Source of the DNA: Serratia plymuthica NBRC 102599
Lineage (GTDB): Bacteria > Pseudomonadota > Gammaproteobacteria > Enterobacterales > Enterobacteriaceae
NCBI RefSeq assembly: GCF_001590925.1
Contig: NZ_BCTU01000026.1
Location: 1 to 64,000 of the forward strand
DNA: 64,000 bases
Direction of reading: 5' to 3'
Shown here one piece after another: positions 28,551 through 37,172 of this stretch. The notes beneath the pieces are model-generated. The model was not told where the DNA came from and did no database searches. It was given only the letters and a program-made list of their open reading frames with translations. How positions within the stretch are numbered: position 1 is the stretch's first letter; each line of letters opens with the position of its first letter. The translations under genes and the position numbers were made by a program.

Positions 28551-29510
28551 ATGCGCATGAGCACCAGCATGATGTACCAGCAGAACATGACCGGCATTAC
28601 CGGTAATCAGTCGTTGTTTATGAAGGCGGCAGAACAGCTTTCCACCGGCAAAAAAGTCAGCAACCCGTCCGACGATCCGCTGGCGGCGTCGCAGGCGGTG
28701 ATGCTTGCCCAGTCCCAGTCGGAAAACACCCAATATGCGCTGGCGCGCACCTTTGCCCGCCAGAGCGTGTCGATGGAAGAGACGGTGCTGGCCGGAGCGA
28801 CCAGCACCATTTCGGACATGAAAGCGCTGATCGTCAATGCCGGCGGCACCAAAAGCGACAACGATCGCGATTCGCTGGCTACCCAGTTGCAGGGGCTGAA
28901 AGACCAATTGCTTAACCAGGCCAACAGTACCGACGGCAATGGCCGCTTTATGTTCGGCGGTTTTGAGAATGACAAGCCGCCGTTTGCGAACAACGGCGGC
29001 TCGGTCAGCTATGTGGGTGGCAATACGCCGGTCGAGCAGAAAGTGGATGCCAATCGCATCATGACGGTCGGCCATACCGGCGATACGGTATTCATGTCGT
29101 TGACCAGCAACCCCAAGCCGGAGCCGGATGGCAGCGCATCGGTGTCCAACGTGTTCGAAAGCATCGATATCGCGCTGAAAGCGTTGAAAACCCCGCTTGA
29201 CGGGGCGGACGACGCCACCAAACAGCAAGTGAACGACGCGATGGCCAAGGCCAATCGCGGGTTGGACAACTCCTATAACAAGGTGCTCAGCGTACGTGCC
29301 GAGTTGGGCAACCAACTGCAGGAAATGGATACGCTGGACAGTATTGGCAAGGATCGCGACATGATCAACCAAACGCAAATGAGTGCGTTGGTGGATGCCG
29401 ATCTGACCGAGTCGATTTCCAGCTACTTCATGCAGCAGGCGGCTTTGCAGGCATCGTACAAGACCTTTGGTGATATGCAGGGGATGTCGCTGTTCCAAAT
29501 GAATCGTTAA
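28551..29510 (+). CDS. flgL: Hook-filament junction protein FlgL
   Basis: FlgL (HAP3) follows FlgK in the junction and seeds flagellin polymerisation. The 319-residue protein begins MRMSTSMMYQQNMTGITGNQ, with the flagellin-like segment LSTGKKVSNPSDDPLAASQAV. It ends with ISSYFMQQAALQASYKTFGDMQGMSLFQM. TGAGGA precedes the ATG. It lies 58 bases after flgK and is followed by a strong terminator at 29619-29669. Confidence 0.97.
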   Translation: MRMSTSMMYQQNMTGITGNQSLFMKAAEQLSTGKKVSNPSDDPLAASQAVMLAQSQSENTQYALARTFARQSVSMEETVLAGATSTISDMKALIVNAGGTKSDNDRDSLATQLQGLKDQLLNQANSTDGNGRFMFGGFENDKPPFANNGGSVSYVGGNTPVEQKVDANRIMTVGHTGDTVFMSLTSNPKPEPDGSASVSNVFESIDIALKALKTPLDGADDATKQQVNDAMAKANRGLDNSYNKVLSVRAELGNQLQEMDTLDSIGKDRDMINQTQMSALVDADLTESISSYFMQQAALQASYKTFGDMQGMSLFQMNR

Positions 29511-29618
29511 GAGCACTACCCCGTTGCCTGACCGCGACGGGTTTCCCTTTAGTGCGCTTAGAAAATGCCATCGCTGCTGCGCAGAGATAGCGGCTTCTTG
29601 AAACCGGGCGCACTGTTG

Positions 29619-29669
29619 GGCACGTCACTCTTTCTCCCACAATAGGCTTGAGTGACGTGCCTTTTTTTT
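29619..29669 (+). terminator. Rho-independent terminator after flgL
   Basis: GGCACGTCACTC and GAGTGACGTGCC form a perfect 12-base stem around a 19-base loop, followed directly by eight T residues on the plus strand. It ends the flgKL transcript before the convergent microcin-like unit. Confidence 0.92.
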
Positions 29670-29701
29670 CTCCGCCATTCTCTTTCTATTTACGCTAATC
29701 G

Positions 29702-30028
29702 TTAGCGGAAGGGCACACCGCGATCGCGGCCGGAGTCTTTATTGCATTGACCGCCTATATTGACAAAGGCTGAGGCCGCTGCAGTGCCAATCGCACTGCC
29801 GTTACGGCTGGCCAGGGCGCCGGCCATGGCAATGGCGCCGGTCACCACCGCTCCGGTACAAGGATCCTGAAATAGCCCATAGTCTTTCGCCGCCCAATTA
29901 GGCTGGAAGCCGTTCGCCTGCGCGCCGTAGGAGCTTGGGCCATAGTCGCGATCCCGGTCGCCGCCGTTATTGCCGTCACCGGCGCCGCCAATCCGTTGCA
30001 TTTCTTCTCTGGTCAGTTCTCTCAGCAT
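29702..30028 (-). CDS. Putative class II microcin precursor with double-glycine leader
   Basis: The 108-residue product begins MLRELTREEMQRIGGAG. This leader closely resembles those of class II microcins such as microcin N, H47 and V (short, acidic/basic, ending in GG or GA), which are cut by the peptidase domain of a dedicated ABC exporter. The predicted core after residue 15 is Gly/Asn/Asp-rich, then holds a Gly/Ala-rich hydrophobic stretch (AVVTGAIAMAGALASRNGSA, residues 59-78) typical of membrane-active microcins. Two cysteines (about C57 and C93) could form a disulphide. AGGAG lies 8 bases before the ATG. No exporter gene is seen in the window. Activity is inferred; a GG-motif protein of other function is the alternative. 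Confidence 0.6.
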   Translation of the reverse strand: MLRELTREEMQRIGGAGDGNNGGDRDRDYGPSSYGAQANGFQPNWAAKDYGLFQDPCTGAVVTGAIAMAGALASRNGSAIGTAAASAFVNIGGQCNKDSGRDRGVPFR

Positions 30029-30042
30029 AGGTCGATCTCCTG

Positions 30043-30309
30043 TTAACGCGACTTAGCGTTATTTTTAGGGTTGTTATTTTCGATTTGGGGTTTGCGGCTC
30101 TCATTTAGCAGCCACCGTATTGGCTTATAGAGGCACTCGGCCAACTTCAATGAGCCAAATAAGGTAAACGGGATGATGACAAAACTATCGACGCCAGGCG
30201 GCAGAGCAAATAAACCCCAGGAAAAACCCAGCGTGTTTAAAATAGTGCTCATAATCAAAAGGGCGATGCCGCTGATGAATAAATCACTCAGCTGAAATTT
30301 TATCTTCAT
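30043..30309 (-). CDS. Small membrane protein, candidate immunity protein
   Basis: This 88-residue protein precedes the microcin-like gene by 14 bases on the same strand. It has two hydrophobic segments, about residues 9-29 (LFISGIALLIMSTILNTLGF) and 42-60, and a polar, basic, Asn-rich tail (SRKPQIENNNPKNNAKSR). Small two- or three-helix inner-membrane proteins beside class II microcin genes usually confer self-immunity, so that role is inferred from position and topology only. Base composition is more AT-rich than the flagellar genes. A TATAAT hexamer lies 12 bases upstream, so the leader would be very short if that is the -10. Confidence 0.55.
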   Translation of the reverse strand: MKIKFQLSDLFISGIALLIMSTILNTLGFSWGLFALPPGVDSFVIIPFTLFGSLKLAECLYKPIRWLLNESRKPQIENNNPKNNAKSR

Positions 30310-30649
30310 ATTTACACCGATTATATTTTAGTGAGGCTTGCAGCGTGCTGGCTGCAAGGTTGTTTTTAATATAACACTGGGGAAATAAGGTGGGAAATCG
30401 ATTTTTCTTGTCAGTGAATAAATAAGAGGTGTGAGTAAATTAAATCGTTAATGTATTATTTTTAAATTTAACGCAGCAGCCAGAGTGATGTGGCGCGTTA
30501 TTCCCTTCCTAAGAATAAAGTACACCGGCACAGTTTGCCGGCGAGTGATGAGTGTGGGTCCCGGGCTGCCGATGCGGCGCAGCGTCGAATGACGTTGCAG
30601 AAGCCGGATAGGGGCGCAACCCGGAATTTTTGCTATAGGTCCTGCGCGA
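30310..30649. other. AT-rich non-coding region upstream of the microcin-like unit
   Basis: These 340 bases hold a TATAAT at about 30321-30326 (minus strand) and a perfect 8-base inverted repeat, CTTGCAGC/GCTGCAAG, at 30337-30358. A very AT-rich stretch runs at about 30400-30475, and a small CCGGC/GCCGG hairpin lies near 30523-30542. I found no convincing coding frame; a 70-codon frame on the plus strand lacks a ribosome site and protein-like composition. Confidence 0.5.
30337..30358. promoter_or_regulatory. Inverted repeat just upstream of the candidate immunity gene
   Basis: CTTGCAGC and GCTGCAAG are perfect 8-base arms around GTGCTG, 28 bases before the start codon and next to the TATAAT. 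It could be an operator. On the plus strand it is followed by GTTGTTTTT, so it could also stop transcription entering from the left. Confidence 0.4.
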
Positions 30650-30784
30650 TTATTTCTTTTTCTTCACCACTTTCCATTTCCCGCCATCGCTGGTCTCGGT
30701 GAAGGAAACTCTAAACTTGTTGCTTTTCCAGTGGGTCAAACCGAATAATCGGCGTGCCTTGCGGTTGCTTTTCGCTTTAATCAT
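30650..30784 (-). CDS. Sra-like stationary-phase ribosome-associated small protein
   Basis: This 44-codon gene begins MIKAKSNRKARRLFGLTHWK and ends in KKKK. The pattern K-S-N-R-x-A-R, two residues, G-L-x-H, then S-N matches the N terminus of E. coli Sra (RpsV), a 45-residue protein bound to the 30S subunit in stationary phase. The rest (SNKFRVSFTETSDGGKWKVV) diverges. Support for a real gene: AGGAG 7 bases before the ATG at 30784, very basic composition and a clean TAA stop. Transcribed on its own between the microcin-like unit and fliR. The family assignment rests on a short motif. Confidence 0.65.
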   Translation of the reverse strand: MIKAKSNRKARRLFGLTHWKSNKFRVSFTETSDGGKWKVVKKKK

Positions 30785-31144
30785 GATATCACTCCTGTTG
30801 TTATCAGAGGTCAACGCTTCGCCCTGCAGCCAGCTGCCAGGCCGGGCGCATGTTTTTATGACGTACAGGGTCCTGCACGTAATTAATAAATACGTGGGTT
30901 AATCATTCAGTGGTTTAATAATTCGCCTATTGGATTTTTATGCCCTTTTCTCCAAAAGTTAATGGTCGATTATATTTTGTCGATGGGTCTATTCTAGGTC
31001 GGGTATTTTTTTATTCAAGCCGTGACGGACATTTGGACCTTAATCTGGACAAAAGGGCTTTATCACGCTTTTGTCCCGGTAAAGCCGGTTTATTGCCATT
31101 TTGTCTTGTGGCGGGCGGGGGCGTTGTGAGTAGCCGGTGGGGAT
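30785..31144. other. Non-coding region between fliR and the Sra-like gene
   Basis: These 360 bases lie downstream of fliR and upstream of the Sra-like gene, both on the minus strand, so the right part should hold the fliR 3' end and the left part a promoter. GGACAAAAG and CTTTTGTCC (31047-31076) form a 9-base stem with a 12-base loop that may end the fliLMNOPQR transcript, though no T tract follows. A 75-codon frame on the plus strand has no ribosome site and is not called. Confidence 0.5.
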
Positions 31145-31927
31145 TCAGAAAGCCATGCCGCCGATAACGCCTGCCAACTGGTCGAAGAATTCGCCGAACA
31201 GATGCTCGCAGAACGGCGCCAGCATCGGCATCATCATGCCGATGGTCATAATGCCGATGGTCATGGTGACCGGGAAGCCAATGACGAACACCGACAGCTG
31301 CGGCGTCATGCGGTTGAGCAGGCCGAGCGCCATGTTCAGCGTCAGCAGCAGGCAGATCAGCGGCAGCGCCAGCATCATGCCGTTGATAAAAATCAGCGAG
31401 CCTACCTGGGTCAATGCCAGAAAACCGTTGCCGTTCAGCGGGGCGGGCTGGATCGGTAGGGTGTGGAAGCTGTCGGCCAGCAGGGAAATCAGCCACAGGT
31501 GGCCGTCAAAGCTCAAAAACAGCAACATCGCCAGCAGATTGAGCAGCCGCGCCAGCACCGGCGTGTTCGGTCCGCCGCTGGGATCGAAGAAGGTGGCGAA
31601 GGACAGGCCCATCTGCATGCCGATCACTTCGCCGGCCAGGCGTATCGCCGCAAAGGCGAACTGCATGGTCAGCCCGAGCGCCACGCCAATCAGGATTTGC
31701 TGGGCCGCCAGCCACAAACCGGCGGCGGAGAAAATGGGAACGGCGCTGGTGGGTAGCCCGGGGGCGATCAGGATGACAATCAGCCCGCCGAGGCCTATTT
31801 TCACCTTTTTGCCGATTTGTTTTTCGCTGAACACCGGCGCAGTGCTGATCAGCGCCAGAATGCGCAGCAGCGGCCAGAAATAGTGGCTAAGCCAGACGCC
31901 GAACTGTGCGCTGTCAACGGTGAGCAT
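31145..31927 (-). CDS. fliR: Flagellar export gate protein FliR
   Basis: FliR is a core subunit of the FliPQR export channel in the inner membrane. The ATG at 31927 (260 residues, [24 protein letters not shown]) matches the E. coli length of 261; a longer frame to 31999 would overlap fliQ. Six hydrophobic segments are visible, with the family stretches [40 protein letters not shown] and [19 protein letters not shown]. It starts two bases after the fliQ stop and is the last gene of fliLMNOPQR. Confidence 0.96.
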   Translation of the reverse strand: MLTVDSAQFGVWLSHYFWPLLRILALISTAPVFSEKQIGKKVKIGLGGLIVILIAPGLPTSAVPIFSAAGLWLAAQQILIGVALGLTMQFAFAAIRLAGEVIGMQMGLSFATFFDPSGGPNTPVLARLLNLLAMLLFLSFDGHLWLISLLADSFHTLPIQPAPLNGNGFLALTQVGSLIFINGMMLALPLICLLLTLNMALGLLNRMTPQLSVFVIGFPVTMTIGIMTIGMMMPMLAPFCEHLFGEFFDQLAGVIGGMAF

Positions 31928-31929
31928 GG

Positions 31930-32199
31930 CTAACCAATCAGATTCGGCAGGTTGCTGAACAGCGTGCGCATATAATCCAGCAGCAGGTTCAGCATCCACG
32001 GCCCGGCAACCACGATAGTGGCGACCACCGCCAGAATTTTGGGAATGAACGACAACGTCATTTCGTTGATCTGGGTGGCGGCCTGCAGCAGGCTGACCAC
32101 CAGGCCGCTGACCAGCGCGGCGAGCAGCAGCGGTGCGGACAGCGCCAGCGCCACTTTCATCGCCTCGGTGCCCAGCGCCATGACCGATTCGGGTGTCAT
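31930..32199 (-). CDS. fliQ: Flagellar export gate protein FliQ
   Basis: FliQ packs around FliP and FliR to form the export channel. The 89-residue protein has two transmembrane helices (about residues 16-42 and 52-75) and matches the family length of 89. The motif [19 protein letters not shown] is conserved. It lies between fliP (42-base gap) and fliR (2-base gap). Confidence 0.96.
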   Translation of the reverse strand: MTPESVMALGTEAMKVALALSAPLLLAALVSGLVVSLLQAATQINEMTLSFIPKILAVVATIVVAGPWMLNLLLDYMRTLFSNLPNLIG

Positions 32200-32241
32200 T
32201 GTGAGTTCCTCAGTGGCTGCGTGGCGGCCACCTGAATAAAT

Positions 32242-33018
32242 TTACGAATAAAAACTCTGCGCCAGCGAACCGAGCAGCAATTGCCAGCCGTCCACCAACA
32301 CAAACAGCATCAGTTTGAACGGCAGTGAAATGGTGGCGGGCGGCACCATCATCATCCCCAGCGCCATCAACACGCTGGCGACCACCAGATCGATAATCAG
32401 AAACGGAATAAATACCGTGAAGCCGATTTGGAACGCGGTTTTCAGTTCGCTGGTGACGTAAGCCGGCAGCAGAATGCGCATCGGCACCGCTTCCGGCCCG
32501 GCCAGCGGCGGCTGGTTGGCGAGCCTGGCGTACAGCGCCAGATCGGTTTCACGCGTCTGGCGCAGCATAAACTCGCGCAGCGGTTGGGAACCTTTATCCA
32601 GTGCCGCGTCCAGGCTGATTTTGTCCTGGCTGAACGGCAGATAGGCGTCCTGATAGACCTTGTCGAAGACCGGCGACATGATGAAAAAGGTCAGGAACAG
32701 CGCCAGCCCGAGCATCACCTGATTCGGCGGCGCCGAGGGGGTGCCGAGCGCGTTGCGCAGCAACCCGAGCACGATGATGATGCGGGTGAAACTGGTCATC
32801 ATCAGCAGCATGGCGGGCAGGAAGCTGAGAGACGTCAGCAGCACCAGCGTCTGTACCGGCAGCGACCAGCTTTGGCCGCCGTCGGCGAGCGGTTGGCTGA
32901 TCAGGCCGGGCAACTGTGCCAACGCCGCCGGGCTGACAAGCAGCAGGGTGGCAGCCAGCCAGGGCATATTCTTCCCGCTTCGATAAAGCGAAGCGACACA
33001 ATGAGCGAGGGGTTTCAT
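32242..33018 (-). CDS. fliP: Flagellar export gate protein FliP
   Basis: FliP forms the pentameric core of the export channel. The start at 33018 overlaps the fliO stop (ATGA), giving 258 residues and a signal-like N terminus that ends SPAALA before [11 protein letters not shown]. coli FliP also carries a cleaved signal. A start at the internal ATG 32967 (241 residues) is possible. The segments [20 protein letters not shown] and [20 protein letters not shown], and the end [14 protein letters not shown], are nearly identical to E. coli. Confidence 0.95.
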   Translation of the reverse strand: MKPLAHCVASLYRSGKNMPWLAATLLLVSPAALAQLPGLISQPLADGGQSWSLPVQTLVLLTSLSFLPAMLLMMTSFTRIIIVLGLLRNALGTPSAPPNQVMLGLALFLTFFIMSPVFDKVYQDAYLPFSQDKISLDAALDKGSQPLREFMLRQTRETDLALYARLANQPPLAGPEAVPMRILLPAYVTSELKTAFQIGFTVFIPFLIIDLVVASVLMALGMMMVPPATISLPFKLMLFVLVDGWQLLLGSLAQSFYS

Positions 33019-33416
33019 GCCGATTTTTCCGGACGTTTCAGAACTTTTTGCATCAGTTGGCGAAAGTCAGCCGGCGCGGCGTCGGCTGCTTCGCTATCCC
33101 GCGCTGGAGCTGGCAGCGTATGCAACGGGGTGATTTGTTGCGCGGTCACGCCCAGCACCAGCAGGGTGTTATCCACTTCAATCACCACCACCCGCTCACG
33201 CTGCCCGACCTGGCAACTGGCGCGCAGGTTGAGCAGTTTGCTGTTGCGCGCCTGAGGGGCAAACCCCAGGCGGCGGAACAGCCAGCCGGCCAGCAGGATC
33301 AACAGCAGAATGCCGCCCAGCGCAGTGCTGACTTGCGTCAGCACCGAGCCGGCCGGCAGTGCCGGTGCAGCGGGTTGCAGTGTGCCCTGGCCGGGCACGG
33401 CGGTACCTGGGTTCAT
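33015..33416 (-). CDS. fliO: Flagellar export scaffold protein FliO
   Basis: FliO helps FliP assemble into its ring and is not part of the final channel. The 133-residue protein has a Pro/Ala-rich N-terminal segment, one transmembrane helix at about residues 28-47 ([19 protein letters not shown]) and a small beta domain ([24 protein letters not shown]). It is linked to its neighbours by a one-base overlap with fliN and an ATGA overlap with fliP. Confidence 0.93.
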   Translation of the reverse strand: MNPGTAVPGQGTLQPAAPALPAGSVLTQVSTALGGILLLILLAGWLFRRLGFAPQARNSKLLNLRASCQVGQRERVVVIEVDNTLLVLGVTAQQITPLHTLPAPARDSEAADAAPADFRQLMQKVLKRPEKSA

Positions 33417-33829
33417 CAGCGGCTCAGGCGGCGCATGCGTTCGGAGGGAGTGATGATGTCGGTGATGCGTACGCCGAACTTGTCGGCCACCACCACCACT
33501 TCGCCCTGGGCGATCAGGTAGCCGTTGATCAGAATGTCCAGCGGTTCACCCGCCAGTCCGTCCAACGCCACCACCGATCCCTGCGACAGGCGCAGCAGCT
33601 CTTTGATGGTCATTTTGGTGCGGCCCAATTCCACGGTCAGCTTGACCGGGATATCCAGGATCAGATCGATATCCTGCAGGCTGCCGACGGCATCCTGCGC
33701 CTCCAGCGACTTGAATACCGCGTCGGTTGCGGACGTTTTTTCGGTCGCTTGCTGTTCGTTAAACGCATCAGCCCACAGATCGTCCACGGATTCCTTTCCT
33801 TCGCCAGACGGTTGCTTAGGATCACTCAT
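33416..33829 (-). CDS. fliN: Flagellar switch protein FliN
   Basis: FliN forms the lower C ring and an export docking site for FliH. The 137-residue protein has a disordered N terminus (about residues 1-45) and the SpoA fold in its C-terminal half: LDIPVKLTVELGRTKMTIKE, SVVALDGLAGEPLDILINGYLIAQGEVVVV (seen in part) and the end DIITPSERMRRLSR. Length equals that of E. coli FliN. It overlaps fliM by four bases. Confidence 0.97.
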   Translation of the reverse strand: MSDPKQPSGEGKESVDDLWADAFNEQQATEKTSATDAVFKSLEAQDAVGSLQDIDLILDIPVKLTVELGRTKMTIKELLRLSQGSVVALDGLAGEPLDILINGYLIAQGEVVVVADKFGVRITDIITPSERMRRLSR

Positions 33830-34827
33830 TTGGGCTGTTCCTCACTCAGAGCATTCAAAATAGGGTTAATCAAATGTTCAACACGCAGGGCGTACTGCCC
33901 GTTTAACGTGCCATATTGGCTGGTCAGAACCGGTACGCCGTCCACGTGGGCGATCAGGCGTTCCGGTTTATCGATCGGTAATACGTCACCCGGTTGCAGC
34001 TTCAGGATTTTTGACAGCCGCATCGGGATATCGACGAAGTTGGCAATCAGCTCCAGCTCGGAATGTTGCACCTGCTTCACCAGCGTTTCACGCCACTGGC
34101 TGTCTTCCTGCCGCGAGTTTTCCAGCGGCGGGTTGGTCAGCAGTTCGCGCAGCGGTTCGATCATCGCGAACGGAATGCAGATGTTGAATTCACCGCTCAG
34201 CGCACCGATTTCCACCTGGAACGGGGTGGTGACCACGATGTCGTTCGGCGAGGTGGTGATATTGGTGAATTTCACCTGCATTTCGGCGCGCACGTATTCC
34301 ACATTGATCTTGTAAATCGCGCTCCAGGCGTCACCATAGGCATCCAGCGCCAGGCGCAGCATGCGTTTGATCACCCGCTGTTCGGTTGGCGTGAACTCGC
34401 GGCCTTCCACTTTGGTCGGAAAACGGCCGTCGCCGCCGAACAGGTTATCGACGGCGATAAACACCAGGCTCGGCGCGAACACGAACAGCGCGGTGCCGCG
34501 CAACGGGTTCAGGTGCACCAGGTTGAGGTTGGTGGGCACCGGCAGGTTGCGGGCGAATTCGTGATACGGCTGGATCCTGATCGGGCCGACGGTGATGTCC
34601 GGGCTGCGTCGCAGCAGGTTGAACAACCCCATACGGAACTGCCGGGCAAAACGTTCATTGATGATTTCCAGCGCGTGCAGCCGTTCGCGCACCACTCGGC
34701 GCTGGGTGGTCGGATCGTAAGGCTTGACCTCGCTCTCGTTGCTGACCACCGCTTCGGGTTCATCCCCCGCGCTGTCGCCGTTGAGCAAGGCGTCGATCTC
34801 TGCCTGTGAAAGAATGCTGTCGCCCAT
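33826..34827 (-). CDS. fliM: Flagellar switch protein FliM
   Basis: FliM binds phospho-CheY and couples it to motor reversal. The N-terminal CheY-binding peptide ILSQAEIDALLNGD is at residues 4-17. The middle CheC-like domain (about residues 50-230) includes NLVHLNPLRGTALFVFAPSL, with the GGDGRFPTK motif. A C-terminal SpoA domain follows. The 333 residues match E. coli (334). It starts five bases after fliL. Confidence 0.97.
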   Translation of the reverse strand: MGDSILSQAEIDALLNGDSAGDEPEAVVSNESEVKPYDPTTQRRVVRERLHALEIINERFARQFRMGLFNLLRRSPDITVGPIRIQPYHEFARNLPVPTNLNLVHLNPLRGTALFVFAPSLVFIAVDNLFGGDGRFPTKVEGREFTPTEQRVIKRMLRLALDAYGDAWSAIYKINVEYVRAEMQVKFTNITTSPNDIVVTTPFQVEIGALSGEFNICIPFAMIEPLRELLTNPPLENSRQEDSQWRETLVKQVQHSELELIANFVDIPMRLSKILKLQPGDVLPIDKPERLIAHVDGVPVLTSQYGTLNGQYALRVEHLINPILNALSEEQPK

Positions 34828-34832
34828 AGTGA

Positions 34833-35315
34833 TTACCGCAATATGAAGGCGGTGAACAGCACGTCGCTGACCACCTGCTTCGGTTGTCCCTTAACCAGCG
34901 GCGGGCTAAGCACGTCCTTAATCTGCGCCACCAGTTGCTGTTTCCCTTGTTCACTGCTCAGTTGGCCCACTTCCTGACGGGAGAGCAGCATCAACAGGCG
35001 GCTGCGTACTTCCGGTAGAAAATCGTTCAACTGGCGGCGGGTGTTTTCGTCCGGTAAGCGCAACGTCAGGCCGATATACAACACGCGATCGGGGTTGTTA
35101 TCCGGCGTAACCAGATTGACGGTAAAAGTATCCAACGGCATAAACACCGGCGCTGCCGGCGGCAGTGCTTTGGCGGCGGGTTGAGCGCCGTCTTTGTGTT
35201 GTTTCAGTTGCCACCAGCTGTAGCCTGCCGCGCCGCAGGCGAGGACGGTAATCAACACCAGCAGGATGACCAGGAGGGGGCGTTTCGGTGCTGCCGGTAG
35301 GGTGTTTTGAGACAT
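34833..35315 (-). CDS. fliL: Stator-associated protein FliL
   Basis: FliL surrounds the stator units and supports torque under load. The ATG at 35315 (160 residues, MSQNTLPAAPKRPLLVILLV) is preferred over a GTG nine codons upstream because AGGAA lies between them. One transmembrane helix occupies about residues 13-33. The periplasmic SPFH-like domain (about 60-158) ends VVSDVLFTAFILR. First gene of fliLMNOPQR. Confidence 0.93.
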   Translation of the reverse strand: MSQNTLPAAPKRPLLVILLVLITVLACGAAGYSWWQLKQHKDGAQPAAKALPPAAPVFMPLDTFTVNLVTPDNNPDRVLYIGLTLRLPDENTRRQLNDFLPEVRSRLLMLLSRQEVGQLSSEQGKQQLVAQIKDVLSPPLVKGQPKQVVSDVLFTAFILR

Positions 35316-35415
35316 AGCTAAATCAAATTCCTGTAGTGACACCCGAGAGTCTACGAACCGCTGCCGGGCATAGCGCGCGCAAAAGCCTCACGCATGACAT
35401 GTAAAGGTATTATCG

Positions 35416-35449
35416 CGCCTATTCCGGTGTGCAATAGCCAGAATAGGCG
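35416..35449 (-). terminator. Hairpin between fliK and fliL
   Basis: CGCCTATTC and GAATAGGCG form a perfect 9-base stem around a 16-base loop, 36 bases past the fliK stop. No T tract follows on the minus strand. It may mark the end of fliFGHIJK before the fliL promoter in the remaining 100 bases. Confidence 0.45.
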
Positions 35450-35484
35450 GGGAAAAACGTGCCAGCTTGAACGTTTGCCGCCGC

Positions 35485-36708
35485 TCAGGCGAAAATATCA
35501 ACGCCGCTGACGGCGCGGGCCATCGCCTGCAATTGTGTCGGGGCGATGAGGGTTTCGGCGGCCAGATCGCTCTCGCCGTGGCTATCGCGGTAGGCCGGTC
35601 GGCCCCGATCGTCCGCCGTCTGCTGCTGTGGCTGTTGCCACTGCGGCGTGGGCTCGCCGCCAACGCTGCTTTGCCCCAGATTGATGCCGCTTTCCGCCAG
35701 GGCATGGCGCAGTTGCGGCATGGCGGCTTCCACCGCGGCGCGCACCTGGCCGTGCGCTGAAGCAATGTGCAACTGCGCCTGGCTATCGTCCAGTTTGAGG
35801 GTGATTTGCAGCGCACCCAGTTCCTGCGGGTGCAGGCGCAGTTCGGCGCTTTGCTGACCGTTGCGATGGAACATCAGTACCTGCTGGTTCAGCGCCTGTT
35901 GCCACTCCGGGCTGCCAAGTTGGGCGTTCAATTGCGGCGTCGGGGGGGCGGTGACCAGGGAAGCGCTCGGCGTTGTCGCCACGACCGGGCTGGCGACCGG
36001 CGGCACCATCAGGTGATTGACCGGTGCCTGAGGCTGGGTATCGGCGCTGAATTTTAGCGGCGCTGCATCCGGTTGGTCATGGGGGGCCGCGATTGGCTGC
36101 GGGCCGTCGGTGTGCGCGTCAAGGTTCAGCGGTTTTTCGGTCACTGGCGACGTGGCTTTTGGGGGCAGTGTCATCGGGATGCCTGCGGCATTGGGCTGTT
36201 GATTCAGCGCGACGCTCAGCAGGGCGGCGGGGTGCGCCGGGTCCTGTTCGCTTTCAAGGTTTGGGCCCGTTGCGGCCGCGATCGGCGTGGCAGGGGTAAC
36301 GGCCAGCGGCAGCATGGCGAACAGCGCCTGTAGCGTGGCGGCGTCTATTTCACCGGCGGGGCGCAAGACGGCATCCGGTTTTTTATCCTGCGTCTTGTCA
36401 TCGCCGCCCGCCGCGACTGGCGGCTGGGTGTCGCTTAACAAGGCGGGTGCCAACAGCCCCTCGCGTTCACTGAAGGCGGCGAGCAGTGGGTTTAGCGGGT
36501 TGCGGCTCAGCGCCGGCGTGTTGTCATCTTCTGCGCTCAGTAGCGCCGGCGGCAGCTTGCCCTCATCTTTGTCGGCCGGCAGCGTACGTGCGCCGAGCAG
36601 CAGGGCAAAGGCCGAGGACAGCTGCGAGTCATCCATCGGCAACTGCGCGTCCGGCAGCACGCCGACATCGCCAGGCGCTATGCTGCCCGGCAAGGCATTC
36701 AGGTTCAT
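35485..36708 (-). CDS. fliK: Hook-length control protein FliK
   Basis: FliK measures the hook and triggers the FlhB substrate switch. At 407 residues it is longer than E. coli FliK (375); the extra length is in the Ala/Pro-rich central ruler. The conserved C-terminal domain (about residues 270-370) contains WQQALNQQVLMFHRNGQQSAELRLHPQELGALQI (in part) and KLDDSQAQLHI. The N terminus is secreted first. It overlaps fliJ by four bases (ATGA). Ruler length differences between species usually track hook length. Confidence 0.95.
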   Translation of the reverse strand: MNLNALPGSIAPGDVGVLPDAQLPMDDSQLSSAFALLLGARTLPADKDEGKLPPALLSAEDDNTPALSRNPLNPLLAAFSEREGLLAPALLSDTQPPVAAGGDDKTQDKKPDAVLRPAGEIDAATLQALFAMLPLAVTPATPIAAATGPNLESEQDPAHPAALLSVALNQQPNAAGIPMTLPPKATSPVTEKPLNLDAHTDGPQPIAAPHDQPDAAPLKFSADTQPQAPVNHLMVPPVASPVVATTPSASLVTAPPTPQLNAQLGSPEWQQALNQQVLMFHRNGQQSAELRLHPQELGALQITLKLDDSQAQLHIASAHGQVRAAVEAAMPQLRHALAESGINLGQSSVGGEPTPQWQQPQQQTADDRGRPAYRDSHGESDLAAETLIAPTQLQAMARAVSGVDIFA

Positions 36709-37151
36709 GGGTGTAGATTCCTTTGTGAACTGCGTTGAGCGAACTCATCCATCAGTTTTTGATCCCGTTTGTTCTCCACCTGCCGTTCTGCGCTTTGGGC
36801 GCGGGTATGCAGAGTGTCGAAGGCGTTCAGACGCTGCTGTTTGTCCTGCCACTGTTTCATTGCGTGGTCTACCTTCTGGCCCCACTGCATCAGTTGTCGG
36901 CGGTGCTGATCGATGGCCTGCTCCAGCGTGCCGATAAACTGCTGGTAGTTCTGCCAGTGTGAAGAGTCCATGCCGTCACTCAACTGGTGATTCAGCTTCT
37001 GGCGGTACTCGTCTTGATAATTGAGCAGCATGGAAAGCTGTTGCTCGGCCGCCTGTTGCGCTTTGCGCACCTGGCCCAACTGTTGCGTAGCCTGTTCCAC
37101 CGCATCCTGAGCCAGATCGCGCAGGGTAATCAGAGGTGACTGTGGTTTCAT
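36705..37151 (-). CDS. fliJ: Flagellar export coupling protein FliJ
   Basis: FliJ is the coiled-coil stalk that links the FliI ATPase ring to FlhA. The 148-residue product is almost entirely helical with heptad-like repeats and many Gln and charged residues, for example LAQDAVEQATQQLGQVRKAQ. It follows fliI by 21 bases and overlaps the fliK start. Length is the same as E. coli FliJ (147). Confidence 0.94.
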   Translation of the reverse strand: MKPQSPLITLRDLAQDAVEQATQQLGQVRKAQQAAEQQLSMLLNYQDEYRQKLNHQLSDGMDSSHWQNYQQFIGTLEQAIDQHRRQLMQWGQKVDHAMKQWQDKQQRLNAFDTLHTRAQSAERQVENKRDQKLMDEFAQRSSQRNLHP

Positions 37152-37172
37152 CGGGTTCAGCCTTTTGTGACG

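Noticed and set aside
30490-30702. 70-codon plus-strand frame next to the Sra-like gene
   Set aside because: Overlaps the better supported minus-strand Sra-like gene and lacks a ribosome site.
30940-31167. 75-codon plus-strand frame downstream of fliR
   Set aside because: No ribosome site, no protein-like pattern, and it runs into the end of fliR on the other strand.
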